The notes under the pieces were generated by a model, which was given only the letters and a program-made list of their open reading frames with translations, searched no databases and was not told where the DNA came from. Below are positions 42,281-54,578 of a stretch of 64,000 bases of DNA, piece by piece. The DNA comes from Piscibacillus halophilus (GTDB lineage: Bacteria; Bacillota; Bacilli; Bacillales; Alkalibacillaceae). Within the stretch, counting starts at the first letter, position 1. Each line of letters begins with the position of its first letter. Position numbers and translations under genes: made by a program. The stretch covers positions 1-64,000 of the forward strand of contig NZ_FOES01000010.1 in NCBI RefSeq assembly GCF_900110685.1. The letters run 5' to 3'.

Positions 42281-43066
42281 ATGGCAGGATCAACTTTAGA
42301 AATTAAAGATCTTCATGTCGAAATTGAAGGACAAGAAATCTTAAAGGGAGTTAACTTAACCATCAAAGGTGGAGAGTTCCACGCGGTAATGGGACCTAAC
42401 GGAACTGGTAAATCTACATTAGCTAGTGCAATTATGGGTCACCCTAAATACGAAATCACTAAAGGTACCGTATTACTTGATGGTGAAGATGTATTAGAAA
42501 TGGAAGTTGACGAACGTGCTCAAGCAGGTTTATTCCTTGCTATGCAGTACCCAAGCGAAATTAGCGGGGTCACAAACTCTGACTTTTTACGTTCATCTAT
42601 TAACGCTCGCCGTGAAGAAGGCGATGAAATTCCATTAATGCAGTTCATTAAAGAAATGGACAGTACAATGGATTACTTAGAAATTGACAAAAACATGGCA
42701 CAACGTTACTTAAACGAAGGGTTCTCTGGCGGTGAGAAAAAACGTAATGAAATCCTTCAATTAATGATGTTAAAACCAGCGATCGCAATTTTAGACGAGA
42801 TTGACTCTGGTCTAGACATTGATGCATTAAAAGTTGTATCTAAAGGTATTAACAAAATGCGTAATGATGAATTCGGATGCTTAATCATTACTCACTATCA
42901 ACGTCTACTTGACTATATTACTCCAGATAAAGTACACGTTATGATGCAAGGACGCGTTGTAAAATCTGGTGGTCCTGAACTAGCACAACGTCTAGAAGCT
43001 GAAGGTTATGACTGGATTAAAGAAGAGCTAGGGATTGAAGACGAAACTGTTGGTCAAAACGCGTAA
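42281..43066 (+). CDS. sufC: Fe-S cluster assembly ATPase SufC
   Basis: A 261-residue ABC-type ATPase of the SUF system. Walker A GPNGTGKST, the SufC-specific Q-loop AMQYPSEISGV, signature GFSGGEKKRNEILQ and Walker B AILDEIDSGLD are present. SufC drives the SufB-SufD scaffold and is not a transporter. ATGGAGGTATTCAA precedes the ATG. It opens the sufC-sufD-sufS-sufU-sufB operon, the Firmicutes gene order. Confidence 0.97.
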   Translation: MAGSTLEIKDLHVEIEGQEILKGVNLTIKGGEFHAVMGPNGTGKSTLASAIMGHPKYEITKGTVLLDGEDVLEMEVDERAQAGLFLAMQYPSEISGVTNSDFLRSSINARREEGDEIPLMQFIKEMDSTMDYLEIDKNMAQRYLNEGFSGGEKKRNEILQLMMLKPAIAILDEIDSGLDIDALKVVSKGINKMRNDEFGCLIITHYQRLLDYITPDKVHVMMQGRVVKSGGPELAQRLEAEGYDWIKEELGIEDETVGQNA

Positions 43067-43086
43067 CTTGGATAGGAGGTAAAAGA

Positions 43087-46053
<2,967 letters not shown>

Positions 46054-46090
46054 AGGTTAGACACCTAATTATTTAAAGGAGGGGTATTAC

Positions 46091-47488
46091 ATGGCTAAAA
46101 AGGCACCAGAAGTAGGCGATTATAAGTATGGTTTCCATGACCGTGACGTGTCTGTTTTCCGTACAGAGCGTGGTTTAACGGAAAAGGTTGTTCGTGAAAT
46201 TTCAGCACGAAAAGATGAACCTGAATGGATGTTAGAGTACCGCTTAAAAGCTTTAGAGCAATTCTACAGCAAGCCAATGCCACAATGGGGCGGTGACTTA
46301 AACGAGTTAGATTTTGATGAAATTACGTACTATGTAAAACCATCTGAACGTACTCAACGTTCTTGGGATGAGGTACCAGATGAGATTAAACAAACATTTG
46401 ACCGTTTAGGTATTCCAGAAGCTGAACAAAAATATCTTGCAGGTGTTTCAGCACAATATGAATCAGAAGTTGTTTATCACAACATGGAAAAAGAGTTAGA
46501 AGATATGGGTGTTGTATTCAAAGATACAGATACGGCACTTAAAGAAAACGAAGATCTGTTTAAAGAATACTTCGGTAAACTAATTCCTGCTTCTGATAAC
46601 AAGTTCGCAGCACTTAACACAGCAGTATGGTCTGGTGGTTCATTCATCTACGTACCGAAGAACACTAAAGTGGAAACTCCACTTCAAGCGTACTTCCGTA
46701 TTAACTCTGAAAACATGGGTCAGTTCGAGCGTACGTTAATTATTGTAGATGAAGGTTCATCAGTACACTATGTAGAAGGTTGTACGGCACCCGTTTACTC
46801 AACTAACTCACTACACAGTGCGGTTGTTGAAATCTTTGTTAAGAAAGATGCTTACTGCCGTTATACGACGATCCAGAACTGGGCTAACAACGTATATAAC
46901 CTAGTTACGAAGCGTGCGTCGGCTGATGCAAACGCAACGATGGAATGGGTTGACGGTAACTTAGGTTCTAAGCTTACAATGAAATATCCAGCAGTACTTC
47001 TAAAAGGGGAAGGCGCTCGCGGTATGACATTATCAATCGCGTTAGCTGGTAAAGGTCAGCACCAAGATGCAGGTGCAAAAATGCACCACTTAGCTCCAAA
47101 TACGTCATCTACCATCGTTTCAAAATCCATCTCTAAACAAGGTGGTAAAGTAACGTACCGTGGAATCGTACACTTTGGTAAAAATGCTGACGGGGCACGT
47201 TCTAACATTGAATGTGACACATTAATCATGGATAACGAATCAACTTCAGATACGATTCCTTACAACGAAGTGTTAAATGAGAACATCTCGTTAGAGCACG
47301 AAGCTAAGGTTTCTAAAGTATCAGAAGAACAATTATTCTATCTCATGAGCCGCGGTATTTCTGAAGAAGAAGCAACAGAAATGATCGTCATGGGCTTTAT
47401 CGAGCCATTCACAAAAGAACTTCCAATGGAATATGCGGTTGAAATGAACCGTCTAATCAAGTTCGAAATGGAAGGCTCTATTGGTTAA
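46091..47488 (+). CDS. sufB: Fe-S cluster assembly protein SufB
   Basis: A 465-residue SUF scaffold subunit. The beta-helix core includes [21 protein letters not shown], the conserved cysteine region [15 protein letters not shown], and [22 protein letters not shown]; it ends with [23 protein letters not shown]. It forms the cluster-building SufBC2D complex with SufC and SufD. AAAGGAGGGGTATTAC precedes the ATG. It is the last gene of the operon; a terminator follows. Confidence 0.97.
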   Translation: MAKKAPEVGDYKYGFHDRDVSVFRTERGLTEKVVREISARKDEPEWMLEYRLKALEQFYSKPMPQWGGDLNELDFDEITYYVKPSERTQRSWDEVPDEIKQTFDRLGIPEAEQKYLAGVSAQYESEVVYHNMEKELEDMGVVFKDTDTALKENEDLFKEYFGKLIPASDNKFAALNTAVWSGGSFIYVPKNTKVETPLQAYFRINSENMGQFERTLIIVDEGSSVHYVEGCTAPVYSTNSLHSAVVEIFVKKDAYCRYTTIQNWANNVYNLVTKRASADANATMEWVDGNLGSKLTMKYPAVLLKGEGARGMTLSIALAGKGQHQDAGAKMHHLAPNTSSTIVSKSISKQGGKVTYRGIVHFGKNADGARSNIECDTLIMDNESTSDTIPYNEVLNENISLEHEAKVSKVSEEQLFYLMSRGISEEEATEMIVMGFIEPFTKELPMEYAVEMNRLIKFEMEGSIG

Positions 47489-47496
47489 TATGATTA

Positions 47497-47530
47497 AAAG
47501 TATCACAGGGATTCCCTGTGATACTTTTTT
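47497..47530 (+). terminator. Terminator after sufB
   Basis: AAGTATCACAGGG and CCCTGTGATACTT form a 13-bp stem with a tiny loop and six T. Confidence 0.9.
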
Positions 47531-47549
47531 GCTTTATAAAGGGGATTTT

Positions 47550-47680
47550 GCAAATAAAGTAAGTCAATTCGCAAATAAACTAAAAGAACTTCCAAATATA
47601 ATGAGAAAACTCGCAATTAGAATGAAGACTTTTGCAAATAAAACGATGATAGACGCAAATAGAGGGGGATACTTGCAAAT
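47550..47680 (+). repeat. 21-bp phased intergenic array C (core GCAAATAAA)
   Basis: Seven copies of GCAAAT or close variants start at 47550, 47571, 47592, 47613, 47634, 47655 and 47675; the first five intervals are exactly 21 bp and the last is 20. The third and fourth copies are CCAAATATA and GCAATTAGA. One frame is open through the array and reads as FANK-type heptads. It begins 20 nt after the sufB terminator. Confidence 0.85.
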
Positions 47681-47816
47681 TAAATTAAAAAGGAACAATT
47701 AATTATTAGAAAATTTGAAAGTATATCATGATTACTGTAAATAAATTGTTTGCTACTTTATAATAGAAAATTATGCTATTGTATAAATAGAGAAAAATTC
47801 AATAAGAGGGATCCAT

Positions 47817-48638
47817 ATGTTACTAATCGTCATGATAATCATAGGTTTAGCAAGTGCTTTTGTAGGAAGTTTAGTTGGTTTAGGTGGAGGATTAATTTTT
47901 GTTCCATCACTTTTATTTTTATCCAAATTCTCGGATGCATTCAGCTGGGTTACACCACAAAACGTTGTGGCGATGTCATTATTGATCATGATTTTTACGG
48001 GGGTGTCATCAACTCTTACATATATTAAAGGTAAACGGGTAGATGTATATAGTGGACTCATATTTTTAATTGGAAGTATTCCAGGAGCATTAGTTGGTGT
48101 CTGGTTAAACGGTTATGTAGCTATAGATGCGTTCGAACTTTATTTTGGAATTTTAATGTTAATATTGGCAAGCTTATTTTTTGTGAAAGATTATTTACTC
48201 CAATATGCTAAAAACCGAAATGTTCAAGATAAAAAACTGTACATCCACCGTGAATTTGATCTATCGGGAGAAACAGTTCAATATTCCTATTCTATTATTT
48301 TTGGTGTTATCATTTCATTTTTTGTTGGATTGATTTCAGGACTATTTGGTATTGGTGGCGGTTCTTTAATGGTGACCGCTATGATCTTATTCTTTAGTTT
48401 TCCTGCGCATATAGCAGCACCGACATCTATGTTTATGATTTTTATTTCAAGTATTGTCTCATCTAGTGCTCATGTCATGGCAGGGAATGTTATATGGGAA
48501 TATGCATTATTAGCTGTTCCAGGCGCATGGTTTGGGGGAGTATTAGGTGCTAAAGTGAACCAAAAATTAAACAGTCGTGTGCTAGAATGGATATTACGTC
48601 TACTAATGATTATAATTGGAATACGGTTGATTTTGTAA
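47817..48638 (+). CDS. yunE: Sulfite exporter TauE/SafE family membrane protein
   Basis: A 273-residue membrane protein with about eight helices in two repeats. The repeat motif appears as GSLVGLGGGLIFVPSLLFL (about 18-36) and GLISGLFGIGGGSLMVTAMIL (second half), both of the TauE/SafE family. Members move sulfonates, sulfite or other organic anions. GAGGGATCCAT precedes the ATG. Its place between sufB and yunD matches B. subtilis yunE. It may share a transcript with yunD, which starts 25 nt later. Confidence 0.88.
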   Translation: MLLIVMIIIGLASAFVGSLVGLGGGLIFVPSLLFLSKFSDAFSWVTPQNVVAMSLLIMIFTGVSSTLTYIKGKRVDVYSGLIFLIGSIPGALVGVWLNGYVAIDAFELYFGILMLILASLFFVKDYLLQYAKNRNVQDKKLYIHREFDLSGETVQYSYSIIFGVIISFFVGLISGLFGIGGGSLMVTAMILFFSFPAHIAAPTSMFMIFISSIVSSSAHVMAGNVIWEYALLAVPGAWFGGVLGAKVNQKLNSRVLEWILRLLMIIIGIRLIL

Positions 48639-48663
48639 TCGCCAACGATGAAGGAGATGGAGT

Positions 48664-50043
48664 ATGAAGGAAACGCTACATTTTTATTTCACTAGCGATT
48701 TACATAGTCATTTTGAAAATTGGCCAAAAATCATGCATGACATAAAAGAAAAAACATATAAACACCAACTTGACGAAGAGTTCTATATGCTTTTGGATAA
48801 TGGAGATCATATGGATCGCTCTCATCCAATTTCTGAAGCTTCTTTAGGGAAAGATAATATTGAACTGTTAAACCACTCTAACTTCGAAGTAGCCACATTA
48901 GGTAACAATGAAGGAATTACCTTACCATCTGAACAATTATTTCATTTGTATGATGATGCTGAGTTTGATGTGGTGTGTGCTAACATTAAGCCTATAAAGG
49001 GGCCATCTCCGAAGTGGTTAAAACCTTATCAAGTTTATGAGACACCATCAGGGATTAACATTGGTGTCATCGGATTAACAGCACCTTTCCAAGCTTTTTA
49101 TGAAAAGTTAGGTTGGAAAACTTTATCACCTCTTGAGACTTTAGAACAATGGTTGCCTGAAATAAAAGCACAAACGGACGTCATGATCGTATTATCTCAT
49201 TTAGGTATTAATTCCGATGAAACAATGGCGGAAAGATATGATATAGACCTTATTATGGGTGGCCACACCCATCATTTATTAAATCAAGGTCAAGAAAAGA
49301 ACGGGACCTTAATAACAGCTGTTGGGAAGCATGGATATTATTATGGTGATGTTTCGCTAACATTTGATCATAACCAGCGCAAGGTCGTTCAAAAAGAAGG
49401 TTATGCGATTCCTATAGAAAATGAAGCAGAAGATCAGAAATCTAAAATTTTGCTAGAACAATTAAATGAAAAAGCAGAAGATCAACTCAGTCGAACTGTC
49501 GCACATTTAAAACAACCTTACCCCATCAACTGGTTAAATGAAACGCCTTTAATGAATGCTTTCGTCAATACATTAAGACATTGGACTAAGTCTGACTGTG
49601 CTATGTTAAATTCAGGTGTTTTATTAACAGGATTTGAGAAAGGCCCAGTGACAAGACGTGATGTCCATCAAAGTTGCCCTCATCCGATGAACCCGTGTGT
49701 GATGGTTTTAACGGGTCGTGAACTTATTGAAACCGTGCGAATGATTGAACAAGAACGGTTTATTCATTTTGAGTTAAAAGGGCTAGGGTTTAGAGGTAAG
49801 AAAATTGGAAAAATGGTCTATTCAAATCTCACAATAGACTATCATGATGAAACGAATTACGTAGAGACGGTTTTTGTAAATGGAGAAAAGGTGGACCCAC
49901 ACACCACATATACCGTTGCTACAGCCGATACCTTCTCATTTCCTTGGTTAGTACCTCCTATTTCATCGGTAAAAGAAAAACATTATTTCCTCCCTGAGTT
50001 TTTACGTGACGTATTAGAGGAGTGTCTATCTACCTTAAATTAA
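48664..50043 (+). CDS. yunD: Bifunctional metallophosphatase/5'-nucleotidase-like protein YunD
   Basis: A 459-residue enzyme of the calcineurin-like phosphoesterase plus 5'-nucleotidase C-terminal design. The metal ligands lie in FTSDLHSHFEN, LDNGDHMDRS, TLGNNEGI, VLSHLGIN and MGGHTHHL (residues 1-210). The C-terminal domain (about 280-455) carries the nucleotide-binding SGVLLTG and late TVATADTFSF. There is no signal peptide, so it is cytoplasmic. AAGGAGATGGAGT precedes the ATG. The physiological substrate is unknown. Confidence 0.9.
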   Translation: MKETLHFYFTSDLHSHFENWPKIMHDIKEKTYKHQLDEEFYMLLDNGDHMDRSHPISEASLGKDNIELLNHSNFEVATLGNNEGITLPSEQLFHLYDDAEFDVVCANIKPIKGPSPKWLKPYQVYETPSGINIGVIGLTAPFQAFYEKLGWKTLSPLETLEQWLPEIKAQTDVMIVLSHLGINSDETMAERYDIDLIMGGHTHHLLNQGQEKNGTLITAVGKHGYYYGDVSLTFDHNQRKVVQKEGYAIPIENEAEDQKSKILLEQLNEKAEDQLSRTVAHLKQPYPINWLNETPLMNAFVNTLRHWTKSDCAMLNSGVLLTGFEKGPVTRRDVHQSCPHPMNPCVMVLTGRELIETVRMIEQERFIHFELKGLGFRGKKIGKMVYSNLTIDYHDETNYVETVFVNGEKVDPHTTYTVATADTFSFPWLVPPISSVKEKHYFLPEFLRDVLEECLSTLN

Positions 50044-50108
50044 AAAAGGTATGACAGGCACTTCTTATTTTTTGCCTTCATACGGTATATGAGAAGGAGG
50101 CTGAGAAA

Positions 50109-50414
50109 ATGGTACATGTAGAACCAATATGGATTGAGGATGTTCCATTTACATTTGTTCATGTTGAATTACCCAAAACAGATTTATTAGTGGTGTCTAA
50201 TGACATTGGCTACATTATGTGTGGCGCTTTAGATGTAGATTTATTAAATGAAAAGCTATCAGATCGAAAAATTGTTGCAGGTAGAGCAGTTGGTGTCCGA
50301 TCATTAGATGAATTATTGTATGCCCCATTACAAAAAGTGACCAATTATTCGAAAGAAAAATACGGTTGGGAAGAAGGCATGATTGGAAAGCAAGCACTTC
50401 TACGCTTGAGGTAA
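50109..50414 (+). CDS. yunC: YunC-family protein (DUF1805)
   Basis: A 101-residue cytoplasmic protein of the small YunC/DUF1805 family, found next to yunB and yunD in Bacillus. Its most conserved part is SNDIGYIMCGALDVDLLNEKL followed by IVAGRAVGVRSLDELL. No catalytic motif is evident and the function is not known. AGAAGGAGGCTGAGAA precedes the ATG. Confidence 0.87.
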   Translation: MVHVEPIWIEDVPFTFVHVELPKTDLLVVSNDIGYIMCGALDVDLLNEKLSDRKIVAGRAVGVRSLDELLYAPLQKVTNYSKEKYGWEEGMIGKQALLRLR

Positions 50415-50478
50415 ACATTGAAAAATTTGACGTAAAAGCTTATGATAGTAAAAAAGTGGTTCAACTAAGGGGAAAATT

Positions 50479-51576
50479 ATGAAAGCCGTAACAATGAATG
50501 CACTTAGACCTGGAGATCAACTTGCGAATCCAATTATTGATGCTTATGGTCGTGTATTACTACAAAAAGATGTTATTTTCACCGAAAAATTAATCAAAAG
50601 ACTTAAGGATTTTGATTTTCGATATGTTTATATAGAAGATTCGTTATCCGAGGATATTGCACCACAGAACATTATTAATGAGCGTCTTCGAGTGGAAGCT
50701 ATTTCAAAAATTCGACAGACGTTTAAAGTTTTTGATGAGTATGATCATCAAAAGCATAAGCAATATATGTTAGAGCGCTCAATGAATGAGGTCCAAAGTA
50801 CGGTTAACGAAATCATTGATGTGGTTAAAAGCCATGATGAGATTTTATCCATCATGTCAGATATTTTCATGTTTGACGATTACTTATACAATCACTCTGT
50901 TAATGTGACTGTTTACACCCTTGTATTAGCACGTGAACTCCATTTTTCCGATAGACAAATTGAGGAAATTGGGATAGGGGCTATGCTCCATGATATCGGT
51001 AAGATGAAAGTACCGAAAACAATCATTGATAAACCAGGCAAATTAACAGATATGGAATTTGAAGTGGTTAAAGAGCACACAACTTACGGATATGACATTT
51101 TAAAGCAGTTTAAAAATATACCACAGTCAGTGGCGTATTGTGCGTATCAACACCATGAACGATTGGATGGCAGTGGATATCCATTAGGTCTTAAAGAACC
51201 GAATATCCATGAATATGCCAAAATCATGGCCGTATCAGACGTGTTTGATGCGGTCACCTCCAATCGTGTCTATCGAAATGCTTTCTTACCACACGAAGGA
51301 TTAGAGATTCTTTACTCGGGTAGTGATACTCAGTATTCTCCAAAATATATTAATCTTTTTAGGCGACATATTTCCATATATCCGAATGGGTCTTACGTCG
51401 CTTTAAGCGATGGACGAAAAGGAATCATTGTTAGGCAAACTAAAGTTCCTGATAGACCAGTGATTCGAATTTTAGAGGAACAAGATCATGAAATTCATGC
51501 AAGTCAAGTCTATGATCTGGACTTAACGAAACATTTGTCACTTGTGATAACAGATTGTAATACAACCCCGTCCTAA
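50479..51576 (+). CDS. HD-GYP domain protein (probable cyclic-di-GMP phosphodiesterase)
   Basis: A 365-residue protein. Residues 1-125 form an N-terminal region with VTMNALRPGDQLANPIIDAYGRVLL, common in this family. The HD-GYP domain follows: HDIGK at 171-175, KEHTTYGYDIL near 199, and the diagnostic HHERLDGSGYP at 225-235. Such domains hydrolyse cyclic-di-GMP or related dinucleotides. No sensor or receiver domain is seen. AAGGGGAAAATT precedes the ATG. It stands between yunC and yunB; B. subtilis has no HD-GYP gene at this place in my memory. Confidence 0.88.
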   Translation: MKAVTMNALRPGDQLANPIIDAYGRVLLQKDVIFTEKLIKRLKDFDFRYVYIEDSLSEDIAPQNIINERLRVEAISKIRQTFKVFDEYDHQKHKQYMLERSMNEVQSTVNEIIDVVKSHDEILSIMSDIFMFDDYLYNHSVNVTVYTLVLARELHFSDRQIEEIGIGAMLHDIGKMKVPKTIIDKPGKLTDMEFEVVKEHTTYGYDILKQFKNIPQSVAYCAYQHHERLDGSGYPLGLKEPNIHEYAKIMAVSDVFDAVTSNRVYRNAFLPHEGLEILYSGSDTQYSPKYINLFRRHISIYPNGSYVALSDGRKGIIVRQTKVPDRPVIRILEEQDHEIHASQVYDLDLTKHLSLVITDCNTTPS

Positions 51577-51592
51577 TGTGTACATAACCAAT

Positions 51593-51626
51593 CCCCCTCG
51601 AACATAAAATGTCTCGAGGGGGTTTT
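51593..51626 (+). terminator. Hairpin with T tail that includes the yunB ribosome-binding site
   Basis: CCCCCTCGA (51593-51601) and TCGAGGGGG (51614-51622) form a 9-bp perfect stem, followed by TTTT. It has the form of a terminator for the HD-GYP gene, but the right arm is also the only Shine-Dalgarno-like sequence (GAGGGGG) for the next gene, whose ATG is at 51630. Confidence 0.75.
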
Positions 51627-51629
51627 CTA

Positions 51630-52445
51630 ATGCGCGTTACTCACCGACCTAAACCTTTCAAGAAAAGAAAGCCAAAAACTTTCGGTCAGATTATCATATA
51701 TACTTTTATAAGTTTTATCGTATCCCTAGTTTTATCCATATATATTATTAATCGTGGAATTGAACCAACATTGATTCATATTGCAGAAACATTAACAGGT
51801 CAATATGCACGTGAAGCGATCAATGAAGCCGTCAGTAAACGTATTGTACGTGATTTAGATATTGATGATTTGATTCAAGTTGAAACAAATGAAGACGGTA
51901 ATATCGTTTCGATGGGGTGGAACTCTGTAGTCGTAAACACAGTTCTTCGTAATGCGACGTTCCGTGTTCAAAACTATTTAAAACGATTGGAACGAGGAGA
52001 ACGTCCTATTGGTGATTCATTAGATTTTGATATTGATGAAGATCAAATTATAGAGTCAGATGAAACTGTTGAAAATGAAGCGTTAGTTGAAATTCCTATT
52101 GGTCAAGCTACTGGTAATGCATTACTAGCTAATCTGGGTCCCCGTGTTCCAGTACATTTTAGTGTGATTGGGGAAGTTCAGCCAGATTTTATTACAGATG
52201 TTAAGGAATATGGCATTAATAATGCGATGATTAATATTGAAATTGAGGTAAAAGTTAATGTGCAAATCGTTATCCCGTTTTCTACTAAAACCACAGAAGT
52301 TGTAGCACGAATCCCTGTCGATACACGAGTCATTCAAGGATTAGTACCAGATTTCTATAGTAGTGGTAATAATAATCCACCAAGCATTTCCATTCCTTTT
52401 AGTGAATATCAACAACAAGAACAACAAAGAGGTTTACAAGAATAA
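51630..52445 (+). CDS. yunB: Sporulation protein YunB
   Basis: A 271-residue membrane-anchored protein. A basic N-terminus (RPKPFKKRKPKT) precedes one membrane segment (about 20-40), and the rest lies outside the cytoplasm. The part ATGNALLANLGPRVPVHFSV and the region after it (INIEIEVKVNVQIVIPF) are the conserved block shared with YunB, needed for normal spore formation in B. subtilis. I choose ATG 51630; a frame from 51609 would start in the hairpin loop. The ribosome site lies in the hairpin described above, which may limit its expression. Confidence 0.88.
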   Translation: MRVTHRPKPFKKRKPKTFGQIIIYTFISFIVSLVLSIYIINRGIEPTLIHIAETLTGQYAREAINEAVSKRIVRDLDIDDLIQVETNEDGNIVSMGWNSVVVNTVLRNATFRVQNYLKRLERGERPIGDSLDFDIDEDQIIESDETVENEALVEIPIGQATGNALLANLGPRVPVHFSVIGEVQPDFITDVKEYGINNAMINIEIEVKVNVQIVIPFSTKTTEVVARIPVDTRVIQGLVPDFYSSGNNNPPSISIPFSEYQQQEQQRGLQE

Positions 52446-52498
52446 TCATTCTGTGCTATATTAACAAAGTGAAAATTAAACAACTAGATAAACCTTAT

Positions 52499-52685
52499 CC
52501 ATCGATGAGGTAGAGGCGCAACTAACATGAGTAATGTGCATGAGGATGACAACTATGACTGTACATGAAAGGGTTATTTGCCGAAGCACTTAGTTTCTGT
52601 CAGGAATCAAGTGTTGGTGTATATCTGAATAAGGTATATACTCTCGCAAAGCGGGGAGCTACTGATCGAGAAATAACCAGTCTGT
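52499..52685 (+). ncRNA. Lysine riboswitch (L-box)
   Basis: The L-box landmarks appear in order: GATGAGGTAGAGGCGCAACT, an AGTAATGTGCATGAGGATGA stem-loop, TGAAAGGGTTATTTGCCGAAGC, a loop-receptor pair of hairpins (ACTTAGTTTCTGTC, GTATATCTGAATAAGGTATATAC in parts) and the closing GGGGAGCTACTGATCGAG. It ends just before a terminator and controls the NhaC-type gene that follows. Lysine binding is expected to favour termination. Confidence 0.9.
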
Positions 52686-52687
52686 GT

Positions 52688-52723
52688 AAAGTAATGGTAG
52701 ATTTCTCTATCATTACTTTTTTT
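52688..52723 (+). terminator. Attenuator terminator of the lysine riboswitch
   Basis: AAAGTAATGGTAG and CTATCATTACTTT pair with an ATTTCT loop, followed by T. Confidence 0.88.
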
Positions 52724-52768
52724 ATTTGGAATAAACTTTATTAAACTAGTCAATTAGGAGGAATGAAA

Positions 52769-54355
52769 ATGGATTTTGTCGGTACGGCTTATTCATTAAT
52801 TCCACCTCTCGTGATGATTATTCTTGTTCTTCTGACGAGGAAAGTTCTATTATCACTTGGGGCTGGAATTGTTGTTGGAGCTTTAATGATTGAAAGTTTC
52901 AATCTGAAAGCTACCATTATCACTATTTGGGCATCATTTAGAGATTTATTTTATGCCGGGGGTATGAACTTATCCTTTAGTGAATTTTCAATCGGAGAAT
53001 GGGATGTTTGGAGTATTCAGTTAGTTCTGTTCCTACTCTTATTAGGTATTTTAATCGCTTTCTTAACAGCAACAGGTGGTGCAAGAGCATTTGGAAACTG
53101 GGCCATTCAAAAAATTAAAACAAGAGAAGGCTCACAATACACAGCTGGTTTACTAGGTCTCGGAATTTTTATAGATGATTATTTTAACAGTCTTACAATT
53201 GGACAGGTTTCTCGCCCTATTACGGACCGCCAAAAAGTATCTAGAGCAAAGTTAGCTTACTTAATTGATTCAACTTCTGCTCCTGTAACAGTCTTATCAC
53301 CTATATCTAGTTGGGGTGCTTATATTATAGGAACCATTGGGGGAATCTTAGCAACACAAGAATTAACAGATTTCACTGCTTTTAATGTGTTTGTTGGTAC
53401 GGTTCCACTTAATTTCTACGCTATTGCAGCTATTATTCTTGTCTTTTTAGTTATTAAAATGAAATTAGATTTCGGTCTGATGAGAGAACATGAGGTAAGA
53501 GCACAAAAATCTGGAGAATTAATCGATCCACTACGTTCAGATGTACCAGGTGACTTACAAGATGATGTTCAAGAAAGTGAATATGGCAAGATTTATCATT
53601 TAGTGGTACCCATCTTAGTATTAATTATGGTAACCGTTGGATTTATGATTTCTACTGGTATTCAAGCTACAGAAGGTGCGGTAACTGTTGTTTCAATCTT
53701 TGCCAACACCGATGTAAACTTTTCACTCGTAGCAGGTGGTTTATCTTCAGTAATTGTGGCATTATTATTTTTCCTAATTCAGCCAGGCGAAAAGTCAAAT
53801 ATCTTTAGAGTCATTTGGGAAGGTATTAAAGCTATGTTACCAGCCATTTATATACTTGTACTCGCTTGGATGATTGTCGGTATTATCGATGGCATGGGAA
53901 CTGGAGAATTTTTATCAGAAGTGGTTGTAAATGCTAACTTCAATATTGCGTTCCTACCATTGATTATTTTCCTTGTATCAGGAGGAATGGCTTTTGCTAC
54001 TGGTACATCATGGGGAACATTCGGTATTATGTTAGGAATTGCTGGTGAGATTGCAGCTAATACAGATCCTGATTATCTAGTAGCGTCATTAGCTGCTGTA
54101 CTAGCTGGTTCAGTATTTGGTGATCACTGTTCTCCAATCTCAGATACGTCTGTTCTTTCATCAACAGGTGCTGGATCGAACCATATTGACCACGTTTTAA
54201 CGCAGATACCATACGCGTTATTAGCAGCTTTAGCATCTGTCTTCGGTTATCTAATGTTTGCCTTTACTCAATCTATGATTTTAGGCTTATTAGTAACAGT
54301 CGGTACTTTAGTCTTAATGGCTTATGGAATTTATAAAAAGGTCATTAATAGTTAA
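52769..54355 (+). CDS. NhaC-family antiporter, probable lysine transporter
   Basis: A membrane protein of about 528 residues with 11-12 helices. Family motifs include LGLGIFIDDYFNSLTIGQVSRPITD, read here in parts (FIDDYFNSL), STSAPVTVLSPISSWGAYI and FATGTSWGTFGIML; the last also occurs in amino-acid-exchanging relatives, and GDHCSPISDTSVLSSTGAGS is typical. Na+/H+ antiport is the family label, but the lysine riboswitch upstream makes lysine import the better guess. I choose ATG 52769, with AGGAGG 7 nt upstream; an ATG two codons earlier touches that site. A terminator follows. Confidence 0.88.
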   Translation: MDFVGTAYSLIPPLVMIILVLLTRKVLLSLGAGIVVGALMIESFNLKATIITIWASFRDLFYAGGMNLSFSEFSIGEWDVWSIQLVLFLLLLGILIAFLTATGGARAFGNWAIQKIKTREGSQYTAGLLGLGIFIDDYFNSLTIGQVSRPITDRQKVSRAKLAYLIDSTSAPVTVLSPISSWGAYIIGTIGGILATQELTDFTAFNVFVGTVPLNFYAIAAIILVFLVIKMKLDFGLMREHEVRAQKSGELIDPLRSDVPGDLQDDVQESEYGKIYHLVVPILVLIMVTVGFMISTGIQATEGAVTVVSIFANTDVNFSLVAGGLSSVIVALLFFLIQPGEKSNIFRVIWEGIKAMLPAIYILVLAWMIVGIIDGMGTGEFLSEVVVNANFNIAFLPLIIFLVSGGMAFATGTSWGTFGIMLGIAGEIAANTDPDYLVASLAAVLAGSVFGDHCSPISDTSVLSSTGAGSNHIDHVLTQIPYALLAALASVFGYLMFAFTQSMILGLLVTVGTLVLMAYGIYKKVINS

Positions 54356-54362
54356 CCTTAGA

Positions 54363-54407
54363 AAAATAGCGTCAAAGAAGGAATTAATTCTTTGACGCTA
54401 TTTTTTA
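54363..54407 (+). terminator. Terminator after NhaC-type gene
   Basis: AAATAGCGTCAAAGAA and TTCTTTGACGCTATTT form a 16-bp stem, followed by T. Confidence 0.9.
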
Positions 54408-54442
54408 TTTGATTATGCTTATTGAAATTTCAGAAAAAAACT

Positions 54443-54471
54443 TTGACAGTCTATAGGCCATTCGTTACAAT
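54443..54471 (+). promoter_or_regulatory. Sigma-A promoter of the NSS transporter operon
   Basis: A perfect TTGACA (54443-54448) and TACAAT (54466-54471) with a 17-bp spacer. The leader is about 100 nt and contains the inverted repeat GGTCTTAA (54489-54496) / TTAAGACC (54527-54534). Confidence 0.8.
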
Positions 54472-54578
54472 ACTTTATATACAGTTGTGGTCTTAATTAT
54501 CAGAAAATATATAAAATTCATTAAAGTTAAGACCAGGGCATAAACTATTAGAAATAGAAATTGAGAGGAGAGTAAAAA

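Noticed and set aside
47481-47702. A 73-codon gene after sufB
   Set aside because: It starts inside sufB, runs through the sufB terminator and its only pattern is the 21-bp repeat array.
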